Position numbers and translations under genes: made by a program. Under the pieces are notes generated by a model. That model saw only the letters and a program-made list of their open reading frames with translations. It made no database searches and was not told where the DNA came from. A DNA stretch of 11,311 bases from Verrucomicrobiota bacterium (GTDB taxonomy: Bacteria; Verrucomicrobiota; Verrucomicrobiia; Verrucomicrobiales; DEV007): NCBI GenBank assembly GCA_027618625.1, contig JAQCER010000044.1, forward strand, positions 1-11,311, read 5' to 3'. Positions within the stretch are counted from its first letter, which is position 1, and each line of letters begins with the position of its first letter. Positions 1-7,412 of this stretch are shown here, piece after piece.

Positions 1-2
1 AT

Positions 3-1436
3 TTCCTGCGCCGCGCATCTCTGGACCTGATTGGTGCGCTGCCGACAGTCGAGCAGGCACGCACGTTTCTTGCCGACACTGATCCTGACAAACGCACCAA
101 AGCGATAGATTCCTTGCTCAAGCATCCGCGATGGGCCGATCACTGGGCAGTAAAATGGGCTGACCTGCTGCGTCCGAATCCCGATCGCGCCGGAGTCAAG
201 AGCGTCTACCTTCTCGACCAGTGGATACGGGAACAGTTCCGGAACAGTGTCCCCTTTGATGAGTTTGCCAAAGCCGTTCTCACTGCCGAGGGCAGCACGC
301 ATCGGTTTGGGCCTGCGGTGATCTTTCGTGACCGTCGAGAACCTGCTGACCGCACGACTTTGTTCAGTCAGGTGTTCCTGGGCGTGCGAATGGAATGTGC
401 GAAGTGCCACCATCATCCCAACGAAAAGTGGAGCCAGGACGACTTCTATCAAATGGCTGCGTTCTTTGGTGAGGTGAAACAGAAAGGCACGGGCATCTCG
501 CCGCCGATCTCGGGAAGCGCAGAGTTTTTCTATCATACGCCGGGCGGAACCGTGGCGCACCCGGTGACGTCAGCAGTGATGAAGCCGAAACCGCCAGATG
601 GCCCGTTCGCAAACATTCCAGAAGGCGGAGATCCACGCCAGGCACTGACAGATTGGATCACGCGACCGGACAATCCGTTTTTTGCCAAAGCGATCGTGAA
701 TCGCGTCTGGGGCGAAATGATGGGACGCGGATTCGTTCATCCTGTCGATGACTTCCGCACGTCAAATCCCGCCAACCACGAAGCAGTGCTGGATGCCCTT
801 GCGGCAGATTTTGTCAGTCATGGCTATAATCTGAAGCACCTGATGCGCACGATCGCAACTTCTCACCTTTACCAACTAAGCTCGACACCGAACGCTACCA
901 ACATCGCGGACACTGAGAATTTTTCCCGATCGTATAAGCGACGCCTTCCTGCCGAAGTCGCGGCAGACGCAGTGGCGCAAGTGACTGGCACTCCCTCCAG
1001 CTTCGCCGGGCTCCCAGGGGCGACATCGGCAGTGGAAGTTTGGAATTTCAAAACACCTTCAGACATGCTTGATGCCTTTGGCCGCCCGGACTCAAGCAGC
1101 GACTGCCCTTGCGAACGCAACATGAACACCAGCGTGGTGCAGTCCCTCCACCTCATGCATTCGGACAAAGTGCAGGAACAATTTGCCGCTGTAGATGGCC
1201 ACATCTCCAAATGGCTCGCTGATAAATCACTGCCGAACGATCGGCTCATCGACGAACTTTATCTGGCCGCCTTTTGCAGGTTTCCCGACGCGGAAGAACA
1301 GAAGTTTGCAAGTGTCTTGCTTGCCAATGCAGACGCAGCTGCTCCAGCTGAGGATGCAGCAAAAACTCGACGTGAAATCACCGAGGACCTGTTGTGGGCA
1401 TTGTTGAACACGGCTGAGTTCGTCTTCAACCATTAG
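3..1436 (+). CDS. DUF1549/DUF1553 domain protein with CxxCH motif (5' end outside window)
   Basis: Partial gene: the frame is open to the left edge, and the first visible residues (FLRRASLDLIGALPT) are already inside a DUF1549 domain, so the apparent TTG at 114 is not the start. Of 477 visible residues, about 1-155 are DUF1549, including a CAKCHHHP motif near residues 132-139, the form usual in this family and a possible covalent heme site. DUF1553 follows from about residue 215 (NPFFAKAIVNRVW) to the end, and the C-terminus (LLWALLNTAEFVFNH) is the typical family ending. These proteins are abundant in Planctomycetota and Verrucomicrobiota, are usually exported, and commonly pair with a DUF1501 gene, which is not in this window. 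Their biochemical role is not established; a link to oxidative breakdown of complex substrates is often proposed. The signal peptide cannot be checked because the N-terminus is missing. Family assignment is firm, function is not. Confidence 0.93.
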   Translation, partial: FLRRASLDLIGALPTVEQARTFLADTDPDKRTKAIDSLLKHPRWADHWAVKWADLLRPNPDRAGVKSVYLLDQWIREQFRNSVPFDEFAKAVLTAEGSTHRFGPAVIFRDRREPADRTTLFSQVFLGVRMECAKCHHHPNEKWSQDDFYQMAAFFGEVKQKGTGISPPISGSAEFFYHTPGGTVAHPVTSAVMKPKPPDGPFANIPEGGDPRQALTDWITRPDNPFFAKAIVNRVWGEMMGRGFVHPVDDFRTSNPANHEAVLDALAADFVSHGYNLKHLMRTIATSHLYQLSSTPNATNIADTENFSRSYKRRLPAEVAADAVAQVTGTPSSFAGLPGATSAVEVWNFKTPSDMLDAFGRPDSSSDCPCERNMNTSVVQSLHLMHSDKVQEQFAAVDGHISKWLADKSLPNDRLIDELYLAAFCRFPDAEEQKFASVLLANADAAAPAEDAAKTRREITEDLLWALLNTAEFVFNH

Positions 1437-1463
1437 AGGGTTTCGGTTGCTCGCTATCCGATC

Positions 1464-1487
1464 CTATAAGCTATAAGGTGCTATTCG
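1464..1487. repeat. Short AT-rich tandem heptamer (CTATAAG x2 plus GTGCTAT)
   Basis: Two adjacent copies of CTATAAG at 1464-1470 and 1471-1477 are followed by GTGCTATTCG at 1478-1487. The site lies just after the DUF1553 stop codon and before the 3' end of the tRNA gene. A similar string, GTGCTATAATGCTATTCG, occurs at 8970-8987. No hairpin of useful length forms here, so it does not look like an ordinary terminator. Function is unknown. Confidence 0.5.
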
Positions 1488-1523
1488 ATCTTCAAAATGA
1501 ATCGATCGCGAGGCGAGTAAAAA

Positions 1524-1596
<73 letters not shown>

Positions 1597-1616
1597 GTTG
1601 CTTTCAACTTGAGTGA

Positions 1617-1644
1617 ATCATAGCAGAGTCCCCGTTCGGAGCAA
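1617..1644 (-). promoter_or_regulatory. Putative sigma70-type promoter of tRNA-Ala
   Basis: On the minus strand, TTGCTC (1639-1644) and TATGAT (1617-1622) are separated by 16 bases. TGC directly before the -10 box makes it an extended -10. Transcription would start near 1610, leaving a short leader before the tRNA 5' end at 1596. The spacing and placement fit a stable-RNA promoter; this is read by eye only. Confidence 0.55.
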
Positions 1645-1816
1645 TTCCAAAGTGATTGCTATCGTAAATATCGCCTTGGTGCTGCGCCGGCAGAACCGAA
1701 ACAGTCCGCGTTGATAAGCAGGGATGCCAGCATTGCGCAGTCGGAAATCACACTCTTGGATTGCCCAGGGCGGAAAACCTTGAATTCCTCTGCCGCAGCA
1801 GTCTACTACTGCCGAC

Positions 1817-3628
1817 ATGAGCAAATTCCGCACTACACCCGTGGCTACCGATCGGATGCCAGAAGGGATCCCTTACATCATTTCGAACGAAGCTGCCGAA
1901 CGCTTCAGTTTCTATGGGATGAAGGCAGCCCTTGCGATATTTCTCGCCAATTACCTCGGCGCGCTCGGTGGCACGAATCTCTCTGAGGCATCTGCCACGG
2001 CATACGTTTCTTACTTCAACTCAGCAGTCTACCTGACGCCTCTGCTCGGCGCGGTTCTTGCAGATACTTTTTTTGGCAAATACCGCACGATCGTGACTCT
2101 CTCGATCGTCTACTGCCTCGGCCACCTGTGTCTCGCGTTCATGGGAGTCGGCGGAATGGTGGAGGTCTGGCTGCTTGCCGGCCTTGGATTGGTTTCTCTC
2201 GGCGCTGGCGGCATCAAGCCGTGTGTGTCCGCGCACGTTGGTGATCAGTTTGGCAGTAAAAATGAACATCTGCTGACCAAGATCTTCAACATCTTCTACT
2301 TCTCGATCAACTTCGGAGCGGTGATTTCGAACATTGCGATCCCATGGATCCTCAAGTGGTATGGCCCGCACTGGGCGTTCGGCATTCCCGGGGTGTTGAT
2401 GGCTCTTGCGACGATTTTTTTCTGGATGGGACGCAACAAGTTTATCCACGTTCCGGCAGCAGGCAGGGGCTTCTTGAAGCAAGTGTTCAGCAAGGAAGGA
2501 TTTGGAGTGATCGGCAAGCTCATCCCGCTTTACCTCTTCGTTGCCATCTTCTGGTGTTTGTTCGATCAAACCGCCAACACGCTGGTGTTCCAGGCTGAGC
2601 GCATGGATCGAAACATATTGGGAATCGAAATGTTGCCGTCGCAGATTCAAGCCTTTAATCCCTTTCTCATTCTTGTTCTGATTCCATTATTCACGTGGGT
2701 CATCTACCCTGCCATGGGCAAAGTGATCACTCTGACGCCGCTGCGAAAAGTTGGCGCAGGCCTGTTCATCATGGTCATTTCATTCGCGGTCATATCCCTT
2801 GCGCAGGAAGCCATTGATCGGGGAGAAACGCCAACCATATGGTGGCAATTGCTCGCATATCTCATCTTCACAGCGGCCGAAATTCTGATTTCGATCGTCT
2901 GTCTCGAATTCTCCTATACCCAGGCACCCAAGCCGATGAAGTCATTCATCATGGCGCTCTTTCTTGTTTCCGTAACGATCGGAAACCTGATTACGGGTGT
3001 CCTCAACGACTACATTCAGATCCCCACCATCGCCGTTGCGGAAGATGTTCCCCATCCAGGGTTTGATGGCAAACAAGGTGGCAATGATGACCTCGCTATC
3101 GTCGATGGAGAAATCCAGTCGCCCGTAACGAACCTTCTGACCGACGCGGCGGAGAAAGTCAGCGCACGATTCGCGGAAAATCAGAAACTTCCCGCAACGC
3201 TTGAGAATCTGCCTGTCGATCCTTGGGGGAGTCCGCTCCTCTACGAATTCGTCCACGCGAATGAAGCCCGCATAACCTCAGTCGGCCCTGACCGAACACC
3301 CAAAACTCAGTGGGATTTAGGCCTCACCATTTCGGTCAATGGAGCAGATGAGGAAGACAGGGAAACCTGGCTCTATAAAGCGAAGCAGCGGCTCGGACTC
3401 CTGAAAGAAAATGCTGACCCCGGCAATCCGTTGAGCTTCACCAGAACTGCAGGTGGCGGGGTAAAACTGGAAGGCGCTGCCTACTTTTGGTTCTTCACTA
3501 AGCTTATGCTCGTGACCGCTATTGCTTTCGTTCCGTTTGCCATCTTTTATAAACCGCGAACCTACCTGCAGGGTGTCGCCGAGGAAGAAGAGGAAGAGGC
3601 CGAAGCAAGGGCCGAGGGCTCACGGTAG
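1817..3628 (+). CDS. POT/PTR-family proton-coupled oligopeptide transporter with a large periplasmic insert
   Basis: 603 residues. The E-x-x-E-R proton-coupling motif is at residues 25-29 (EAAERFSFYG) and the PTR2 signature FYFSINFG at about 160-167, identifying an inner-membrane di/tripeptide:H+ symporter. Twelve membrane helices can be drawn; helix 11 is about 375-397 and helix 12 about 556-577. Between them lies an unusual hydrophilic stretch of about 150 residues (400-552), predicted to face the periplasm if both ends are cytoplasmic. Part of it (about 440-505) resembles the globular part of GspG pseudopilins: a helix, then LPVDPWGSPLLYEF and SVGPDRTPKTQWD. The protein ends in a Glu-rich tail. 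The ATG at 1817 is preceded by no clear Shine-Dalgarno; Met14 (1856) is an alternative start but would cut close to the EXXER motif. The gene stands alone and converges on bioF. The family call is firm; the substrate is inferred from the family. Confidence 0.93.
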   Translation: MSKFRTTPVATDRMPEGIPYIISNEAAERFSFYGMKAALAIFLANYLGALGGTNLSEASATAYVSYFNSAVYLTPLLGAVLADTFFGKYRTIVTLSIVYCLGHLCLAFMGVGGMVEVWLLAGLGLVSLGAGGIKPCVSAHVGDQFGSKNEHLLTKIFNIFYFSINFGAVISNIAIPWILKWYGPHWAFGIPGVLMALATIFFWMGRNKFIHVPAAGRGFLKQVFSKEGFGVIGKLIPLYLFVAIFWCLFDQTANTLVFQAERMDRNILGIEMLPSQIQAFNPFLILVLIPLFTWVIYPAMGKVITLTPLRKVGAGLFIMVISFAVISLAQEAIDRGETPTIWWQLLAYLIFTAAEILISIVCLEFSYTQAPKPMKSFIMALFLVSVTIGNLITGVLNDYIQIPTIAVAEDVPHPGFDGKQGGNDDLAIVDGEIQSPVTNLLTDAAEKVSARFAENQKLPATLENLPVDPWGSPLLYEFVHANEARITSVGPDRTPKTQWDLGLTISVNGADEEDRETWLYKAKQRLGLLKENADPGNPLSFTRTAGGGVKLEGAAYFWFFTKLMLVTAIAFVPFAIFYKPRTYLQGVAEEEEEEAEARAEGSR

Positions 3629-3645
3629 GTCGTTAGGTCGTTATG
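3626..3645. repeat. TAGGTCGT tandem repeat overlapping a stop codon
   Basis: TAGGTCGT occurs at 3626-3633 and again at 3634-3641, followed by a decayed copy starting TATG. The first three bases are the TAG stop of the peptide transporter gene. The rest of the 69-base convergent gap to the bioF stop codon is also loosely repetitive (CCGCTCGCCCGCTCG near 3657-3671). No clear rho-independent terminator is seen for either gene. Confidence 0.5.
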
Positions 3646-3697
3646 TTATCAGCGTCCGCTCGCCCGCTCGTCCACTGCCATTCACGCACACTGCGTT

Positions 3698-4867
3698 TCA
3701 AATTTTGGCAACCGCCCGGGCAAGGGCGACGATGTCCTTCTCCTCGTGGATTGCTGACAAGGTGATCCGCAGACGCGCCTGGCCTTGTGGGACAGTAGGA
3801 TAGCGGATTGCGGGGACCAGGACTCCGGCTTCTTCCAGTTTGGCGGCAGCGGCCAGGGCACGATCGTTTTCTCCCAGGATCACGGGGATGATGGCGCTGG
3901 TTGGCTCGTGGAGCAGTGGGGCTCCTGCTTCCGCCATGGCTTTGGTGAAAATGCTAACATTGTTCCAAAGATCGGCTCGCCTCCGCTCGCCCATGGCACC
4001 GGGGAAGACGCGGGTGATCACGTCGTGGGCCGCCGCTGCGATGGCGGGCGGTGGTGCGGTCGAATAGATGAAGCTGCGAGCCCGGTTGAGGATGATGTCC
4101 ATCCCTGCTTTGCTGCCGCAGACGTAGCCGCCGCTCAGCCCAACGGCCTTGCTGAACGTGCCGAGGTGAAAATCGACTTTGCGTGCGAGCCCGAATTTGT
4201 CGGCGAGCCCTCGGCCATTTTTGCCGAACACTCCGAAGGCGTGCGCCTCATCGAGCAAGAGCAATGCTCCCGCCGCCTGGGTCAGCCGGACGATGCCGAA
4301 CAGATCCGCCCAGTCGCCGTCCATGCTGTAAACAGACTCCGCCACTACCAGGACGCGCCCCTCCGGGCCAGCGGAGGCCACGCTCGAATCCAGCAGCCGC
4401 TCCAATTTCTCCAGATGATTGTGCGGAAATACCCGAACTGTTGCGCCGCTCAATCGTGCACCATCGATCAGCGACGCATGGCAAAGCTTGTCCAGAATCA
4501 CGACATCCCCCTTGCGCACCAGCGCTGACACGGTGCCGACCGCAGCCGCGTAGCCACTGGAGAATGCGATCGCGGCATCGGTGCCCTTCAGTTTTGCGAG
4601 CTGGGATTCGAGCATGCGATGAGGTTCCAAGTCGCCGCAGACCAGACGCGATGCACCAGAGCCGGCACCATATTTTTCCACCGCATCGGCGAGCATCGCG
4701 CGCACGACGTCTGATGCTGCCAGCCCGAGGTAGTCGTTCGATGAAAAATTGCGCAGCTCTCTGGTTCCAGAAAGAATCTGGCAGTGCTGAGGGCCCTTCA
4801 GTGGCCGCAGGCTTCGATGAAGCGCGGAGGCTTTCAGGGAATCCAGTTCTGATTCAAAGCTGCGCAT
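3698..4867 (-). CDS. bioF: 8-amino-7-oxononanoate synthase (biotin synthesis)
   Basis: A 389-residue PLP enzyme of the alpha-oxoamine synthase family, close to the usual BioF length (about 385). It condenses pimeloyl-ACP or pimeloyl-CoA with L-alanine to give 8-amino-7-oxononanoate, CO2 and the free carrier, in the cytoplasm. Visible motifs are FSSNDYLGLA (41-50), DKLCHASLIDG with His130, LLDEAHAFGVFG with Asp206 and His209, GTFSKAVGLSGG with the PLP lysine Lys240, and IRYPTVPQGQARLRITLSA near 354-372. The last supports BioF over the relatives Kbl and HemA, though substrate choice cannot be proved by eye. The ATG at 4867 is preferred over an upstream TTG at 4918, because the latter adds a Pro/Thr-rich stretch and lengthens the overlap with the previous gene from 14 to 65 bases. 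It is the last gene of the minus-strand block, and no other bio gene is in the window. Confidence 0.93.
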   Translation of the reverse strand: MRSFESELDSLKASALHRSLRPLKGPQHCQILSGTRELRNFSSNDYLGLAASDVVRAMLADAVEKYGAGSGASRLVCGDLEPHRMLESQLAKLKGTDAAIAFSSGYAAAVGTVSALVRKGDVVILDKLCHASLIDGARLSGATVRVFPHNHLEKLERLLDSSVASAGPEGRVLVVAESVYSMDGDWADLFGIVRLTQAAGALLLLDEAHAFGVFGKNGRGLADKFGLARKVDFHLGTFSKAVGLSGGYVCGSKAGMDIILNRARSFIYSTAPPPAIAAAAHDVITRVFPGAMGERRRADLWNNVSIFTKAMAEAGAPLLHEPTSAIIPVILGENDRALAAAAKLEEAGVLVPAIRYPTVPQGQARLRITLSAIHEEKDIVALARAVAKI

Positions 4868-5330
4868 GATCTTCGTCTTCGGCGTCGGCGTCGGCGGCGA
4901 GGCCGGAATCGGCGACAAGAGCCGGATGAGGCCTATAGATCTGCCAGAGCATCGGAGCGGAAACGAACACAGACAAGGCTAGCGCAAGTGCCATTATGGA
5001 GGCCCAAACGTTGAACGCGCTCAAGGAGCTATGCGACACGGAGAGCTGCGAGAGTTCGTCCCTTGAGACGATGAACATGGCTTTCTCGCGGAATGAGGCT
5101 GGCACCAGCAGGTAGGAACGCTGCATCGGCTTTCCCTCCCTGTCGCCACCGGCATTGATGCTGATCACAAGCGATTCCGGTTCGCGTTCTCTAAGTATTT
5201 CCTTTGCTCCCGTCATGGGCTGCAGCGCGCCAAAGAACGCCGAGAACAAAAAAAGGATCAGGAATCCTGGTCCGGCAAAGATGGCCGTCATGTTCAACGC
5301 ACGGCGGAACGGTGAAACGGAAGGCGTCAT
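4854..5330 (-). CDS. Unrecognised two-helix membrane protein
   Basis: 158 residues; I do not recognise the family. One hydrophobic helix lies at about residues 13-37 and a second at about 104-130. Between them is a mainly polar segment of about 65 residues, probably outside the cytoplasm, with beta-like stretches such as SLVISINAGG and SYLLVPASF. The C-terminal tail is acidic (ADADAEDED), encoded by a small GCCGAC-like repeat. The ATG overlaps the carboxypeptidase stop as ATGA, and the TGA stop overlaps the start of bioF by 14 bases, so it is very likely translated and coupled on both sides. Its place between a peptidoglycan carboxypeptidase and BioF suggests an envelope role, but no function can be assigned. 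Confidence 0.8.
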   Translation of the reverse strand: MTPSVSPFRRALNMTAIFAGPGFLILFLFSAFFGALQPMTGAKEILREREPESLVISINAGGDREGKPMQRSYLLVPASFREKAMFIVSRDELSQLSVSHSSLSAFNVWASIMALALALSVFVSAPMLWQIYRPHPALVADSGLAADADAEDEDHAQL

Positions 5331-6280
5331 TCCTCTTCCGGTATATCTTCTTCCTCAGGGGCCGCAAGCGGCTTCTCCTTGCTCTCGTCGACACCGAGCG
5401 CCCAGTGCAGTAGTGATTGGGAATCCTTCCAGATCAACTTTGCCGTGCTCCCTAACACTACGGCTATTACCTCCGCGCCGTCTTTCTGGCCACTTGAAAT
5501 GAGACACTTTCCCGCTGCATTGGTGAAGCCGGTTTTCAGGCCATTGCAGTATGGAGAAGTCCAAAGCAAGCGATTGGTGTTTCCAAGGTCTTTCACCTTT
5601 CCGCTGTTGTGCTTAAACGAGAAAGTCTTGGTGCTTACGGCATCCCGAATGACCGGATGTCTGTAGGCTTGCCTGGCCAGACGCGCCATGTCCCTGGCGG
5701 TTGAATACTGTCCTTCTTCGCTCAGTCCACTGGGTGAAAGAAAGTGCGAATCGACCATCCCAAGTTGCTGCGCGCGCTCGTTCATCTTTTCGATGAAGCC
5801 CTCGACGGATCCCGCATTGTCGCGGGCCAGGCAACAGGCCACGTCATTGGCGCTCTTGATCATCAGGCTTCTGAGCATGACACCACGCGGATGCTGTTCG
5901 CCAGCTTTTAGATAAAGCTTGGACGGCACCACCCGGGTATCGGCCACGTCGACCGTGAGCAGACCATCCAGGTCGCCCGCCTCGCACACCAGCAGTGCGG
6001 TCATGAGCTTCTGCGTGCTGGCTACTTCGCGGCGCTGATCAGCATTTTTTTCGTAGAAGATCCGACCTGTATTGACGTCCATGACCAAGGCCGCTGCCGC
6101 TACGAGTACCGGTGGAGGTGTGGGCAGCGGCTGCGCTGGACGGACGGAAATTGCGGTCGCGACGACAACTTCGGGTGTTGCCGAATCGTCTGCCTGAACC
6201 GCGAATGGTGCTGCCACGGTGAGCAGCAGCATTGCGACCACCAAGCGGCGGCCAGTTCGCTCAAGATGGTCACGATTCAT
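5327..6280 (-). CDS. D-alanyl-D-alanine carboxypeptidase (PBP5/DacF type, family S11)
   Basis: 317 residues with all three serine carboxypeptidase motifs: SxxK as STQK (Ser88 nucleophile, Lys91), SxN as SAND (Ser143, Asn145) and KTG (249-251). An N-terminal signal peptide of about 30 residues ends in AVQA, so the enzyme acts in the periplasm, removing the terminal D-Ala of peptidoglycan pentapeptides and limiting cross-linking. The chain ends soon after the catalytic domain with an acidic tail (EEEDIPEEE). It lacks the C-terminal PBP5 beta domain and amphipathic anchor, so it is shorter than E. coli PBP5 (about 400 residues). The ATG overlaps the preceding stop as ATGA, and an in-frame TGA lies directly upstream, which fixes this start. 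A strong AGGAGG lies 12 bases upstream. Whether it is a carboxypeptidase or an endopeptidase in vivo cannot be told from the sequence. Confidence 0.93.
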   Translation of the reverse strand: MNRDHLERTGRRLVVAMLLLTVAAPFAVQADDSATPEVVVATAISVRPAQPLPTPPPVLVAAAALVMDVNTGRIFYEKNADQRREVASTQKLMTALLVCEAGDLDGLLTVDVADTRVVPSKLYLKAGEQHPRGVMLRSLMIKSANDVACCLARDNAGSVEGFIEKMNERAQQLGMVDSHFLSPSGLSEEGQYSTARDMARLARQAYRHPVIRDAVSTKTFSFKHNSGKVKDLGNTNRLLWTSPYCNGLKTGFTNAAGKCLISSGQKDGAEVIAVVLGSTAKLIWKDSQSLLHWALGVDESKEKPLAAPEEEDIPEEE

Positions 6281-7335
6281 TCACCGTGCATGCCTCCTGG
6301 CTGAAACCACTGTTCCTCTGGTGATGTTCTGAAAGTGTTGCCAGGCCCGCGCTCCAGTTGCGCATAATCGATTTTGAGGACGACTTGACCGAGGTCGTTT
6401 ATCGCTCCCCACAGTCCACCCGATACTGTGCCGTCGGCACCCAGCACGCCATCATTATTGACGAGCGCCATACCGTTGGAGAAGGGTTCCACAAACGTCC
6501 AGCGACCGGGGATCGTGACTTCGCCCGCTGCGTTGAAGTAGCCCATTTTCCCATCGTCACTGATGCATCGGGCGAGGCCTTCACGAAACACGTCCGGCTT
6601 GTCATTGATGATCAGCGGTTGTGTCAATTGCACTCCATTAAGATCGATGATGTGGGGCTCGCTTCCGTCGATGACGCAGGCAATCCCTTGCGGAGAAAAG
6701 TCGGTTGCCTTCGTATAAATCGCTGGAATCACGATCGCTCCCGTTGCGGGACTGCGGAAGCCTGAGAGAGGCGGTTCAGTTGATCGATCTTTGAATGCTA
6801 CGGGTTGCCCTGACTTGAACATGGGGGCATCGGCGGCGCCGCCTTCTTCAACGGAATACTGTCCACCTGCGAGTGTGACCTGCGTCAGTGCTGCGAGTCC
6901 TACCTGAATCGTTGCCTGGTCAGTGGCTAATCCATTGGCACCAGAAACTTCGAGCAATGTCAGGGTCGCACCATCCGGGCTCAGCGACCACTTTCCGTGA
7001 ATCCATGGGGTCGCTTCGCCTTTGCCGAAGATGGTGCTCACCAGATCCAATGGCAGTGGTGCGGCTTCGGCTCGCTCCAGCCAGAAAGATTCCTTTCGAA
7101 AGGCCCAGGTGTAGCTGGGTTCCTCCTTCAGTCGGGTGAGTCGTGAGCCGTCGAGCATCTGGGATGTCACTGGCTTTACCGCGGCGATTCCGATGGTTGA
7201 CGCATTCATGCCACTGTCGGATTCCGTGCAGGAAGTCAGGCTCGTGGCCAAGGCACACGACCCGAGGACACCTACACCAGTGAGGATGTGGCGAACGTGC
7301 TGATTTTGAGGAAGGAGAATGGGAAGGAAGCGCAA
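6277..7335 (-). CDS. WG-repeat (KWG) lipoprotein
   Basis: 352 residues. The N-terminus reads as a lipoprotein signal: a basic n-region, a hydrophobic stretch around residues 18-33, then lipobox LTSC with Cys36 as the lipidated residue. The C-terminal half carries about three WG-type beta repeats, at about 192-222 (GFRSPATGAIVIPAIY), 264-292 (GYFNAAGEVTIPGRWTF) and 308-328 (LWGAINDLGQVVLKIDY). WG repeats are found in many bacterial envelope and surface proteins and probably mediate binding; no enzyme activity is expected. The middle part (about 70-180) is not recognised. The start is a TTG at 7335, because an in-frame TAA lies two codons upstream and no in-frame ATG precedes the lipobox; no Shine-Dalgarno is visible. 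It is the first gene of the overlapping block, 77 bases after the M16 peptidase, and it shares an ATGA with the carboxypeptidase. Confidence 0.82.
   Translation of the reverse strand: MRFLPILLPQNQHVRHILTGVGVLGSCALATSLTSCTESDSGMNASTIGIAAVKPVTSQMLDGSRLTRLKEEPSYTWAFRKESFWLERAEAAPLPLDLVSTIFGKGEATPWIHGKWSLSPDGATLTLLEVSGANGLATDQATIQVGLAALTQVTLAGGQYSVEEGGAADAPMFKSGQPVAFKDRSTEPPLSGFRSPATGAIVIPAIYTKATDFSPQGIACVIDGSEPHIIDLNGVQLTQPLIINDKPDVFREGLARCISDDGKMGYFNAAGEVTIPGRWTFVEPFSNGMALVNNDGVLGADGTVSGGLWGAINDLGQVVLKIDYAQLERGPGNTFRTSPEEQWFQPGGMHGE
6293..6298 (-). promoter_or_regulatory. Shine-Dalgarno AGGAGG for the D,D-carboxypeptidase
   Basis: A perfect AGGAGG on the minus strand, inside the last codons of the WG-repeat lipoprotein gene and 12 bases upstream of the carboxypeptidase ATG at 6280. 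The spacing is longer than optimal, but this is the clearest ribosome binding site in the window and supports the overlapping start. Confidence 0.6.
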
Positions 7336-7412
7336 AACTTAACGTATTTTCGCCCGAAGCCGCAATTTGTCCAGTAATCGTTGATAGTCAGGCTGCACCT
7401 CGGGATTTTGCC

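Noticed and set aside
1487..1507. Imperfect hairpin GATC-TTCA-AAA-TGAA-TC-GATC as a terminator
   Set aside because: The stem is short and bulged, and no T-run follows on the plus strand; on the minus strand the T-run lies before the hairpin, not after it.
2021..2650. Open frame (209 codons) on the minus strand opposite the peptide transporter
   Set aside because: Antisense to conserved membrane helices of the POT protein; its sequence is charged low-information text with no family resemblance.
3785..4528. Long open frame (247 codons) on the plus strand opposite bioF
   Set aside because: It is fully antisense to a well-supported bioF, has no recognisable motif, and its composition reflects the GC-rich codon positions of the real gene.
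4871..4892. GCCGAC-like repeat at the membrane protein/bioF junction as a regulatory repeat
   Set aside because: It simply encodes the acidic ADADAEDED tail of the membrane protein; the copies are few and imperfect.
4868..4918. TTG at 4918 as an upstream start for bioF
   Set aside because: It adds 17 Pro/Thr-rich residues unlike BioF and enlarges the overlap with the previous gene; the ATG at 4867 matches family length and N-terminus.
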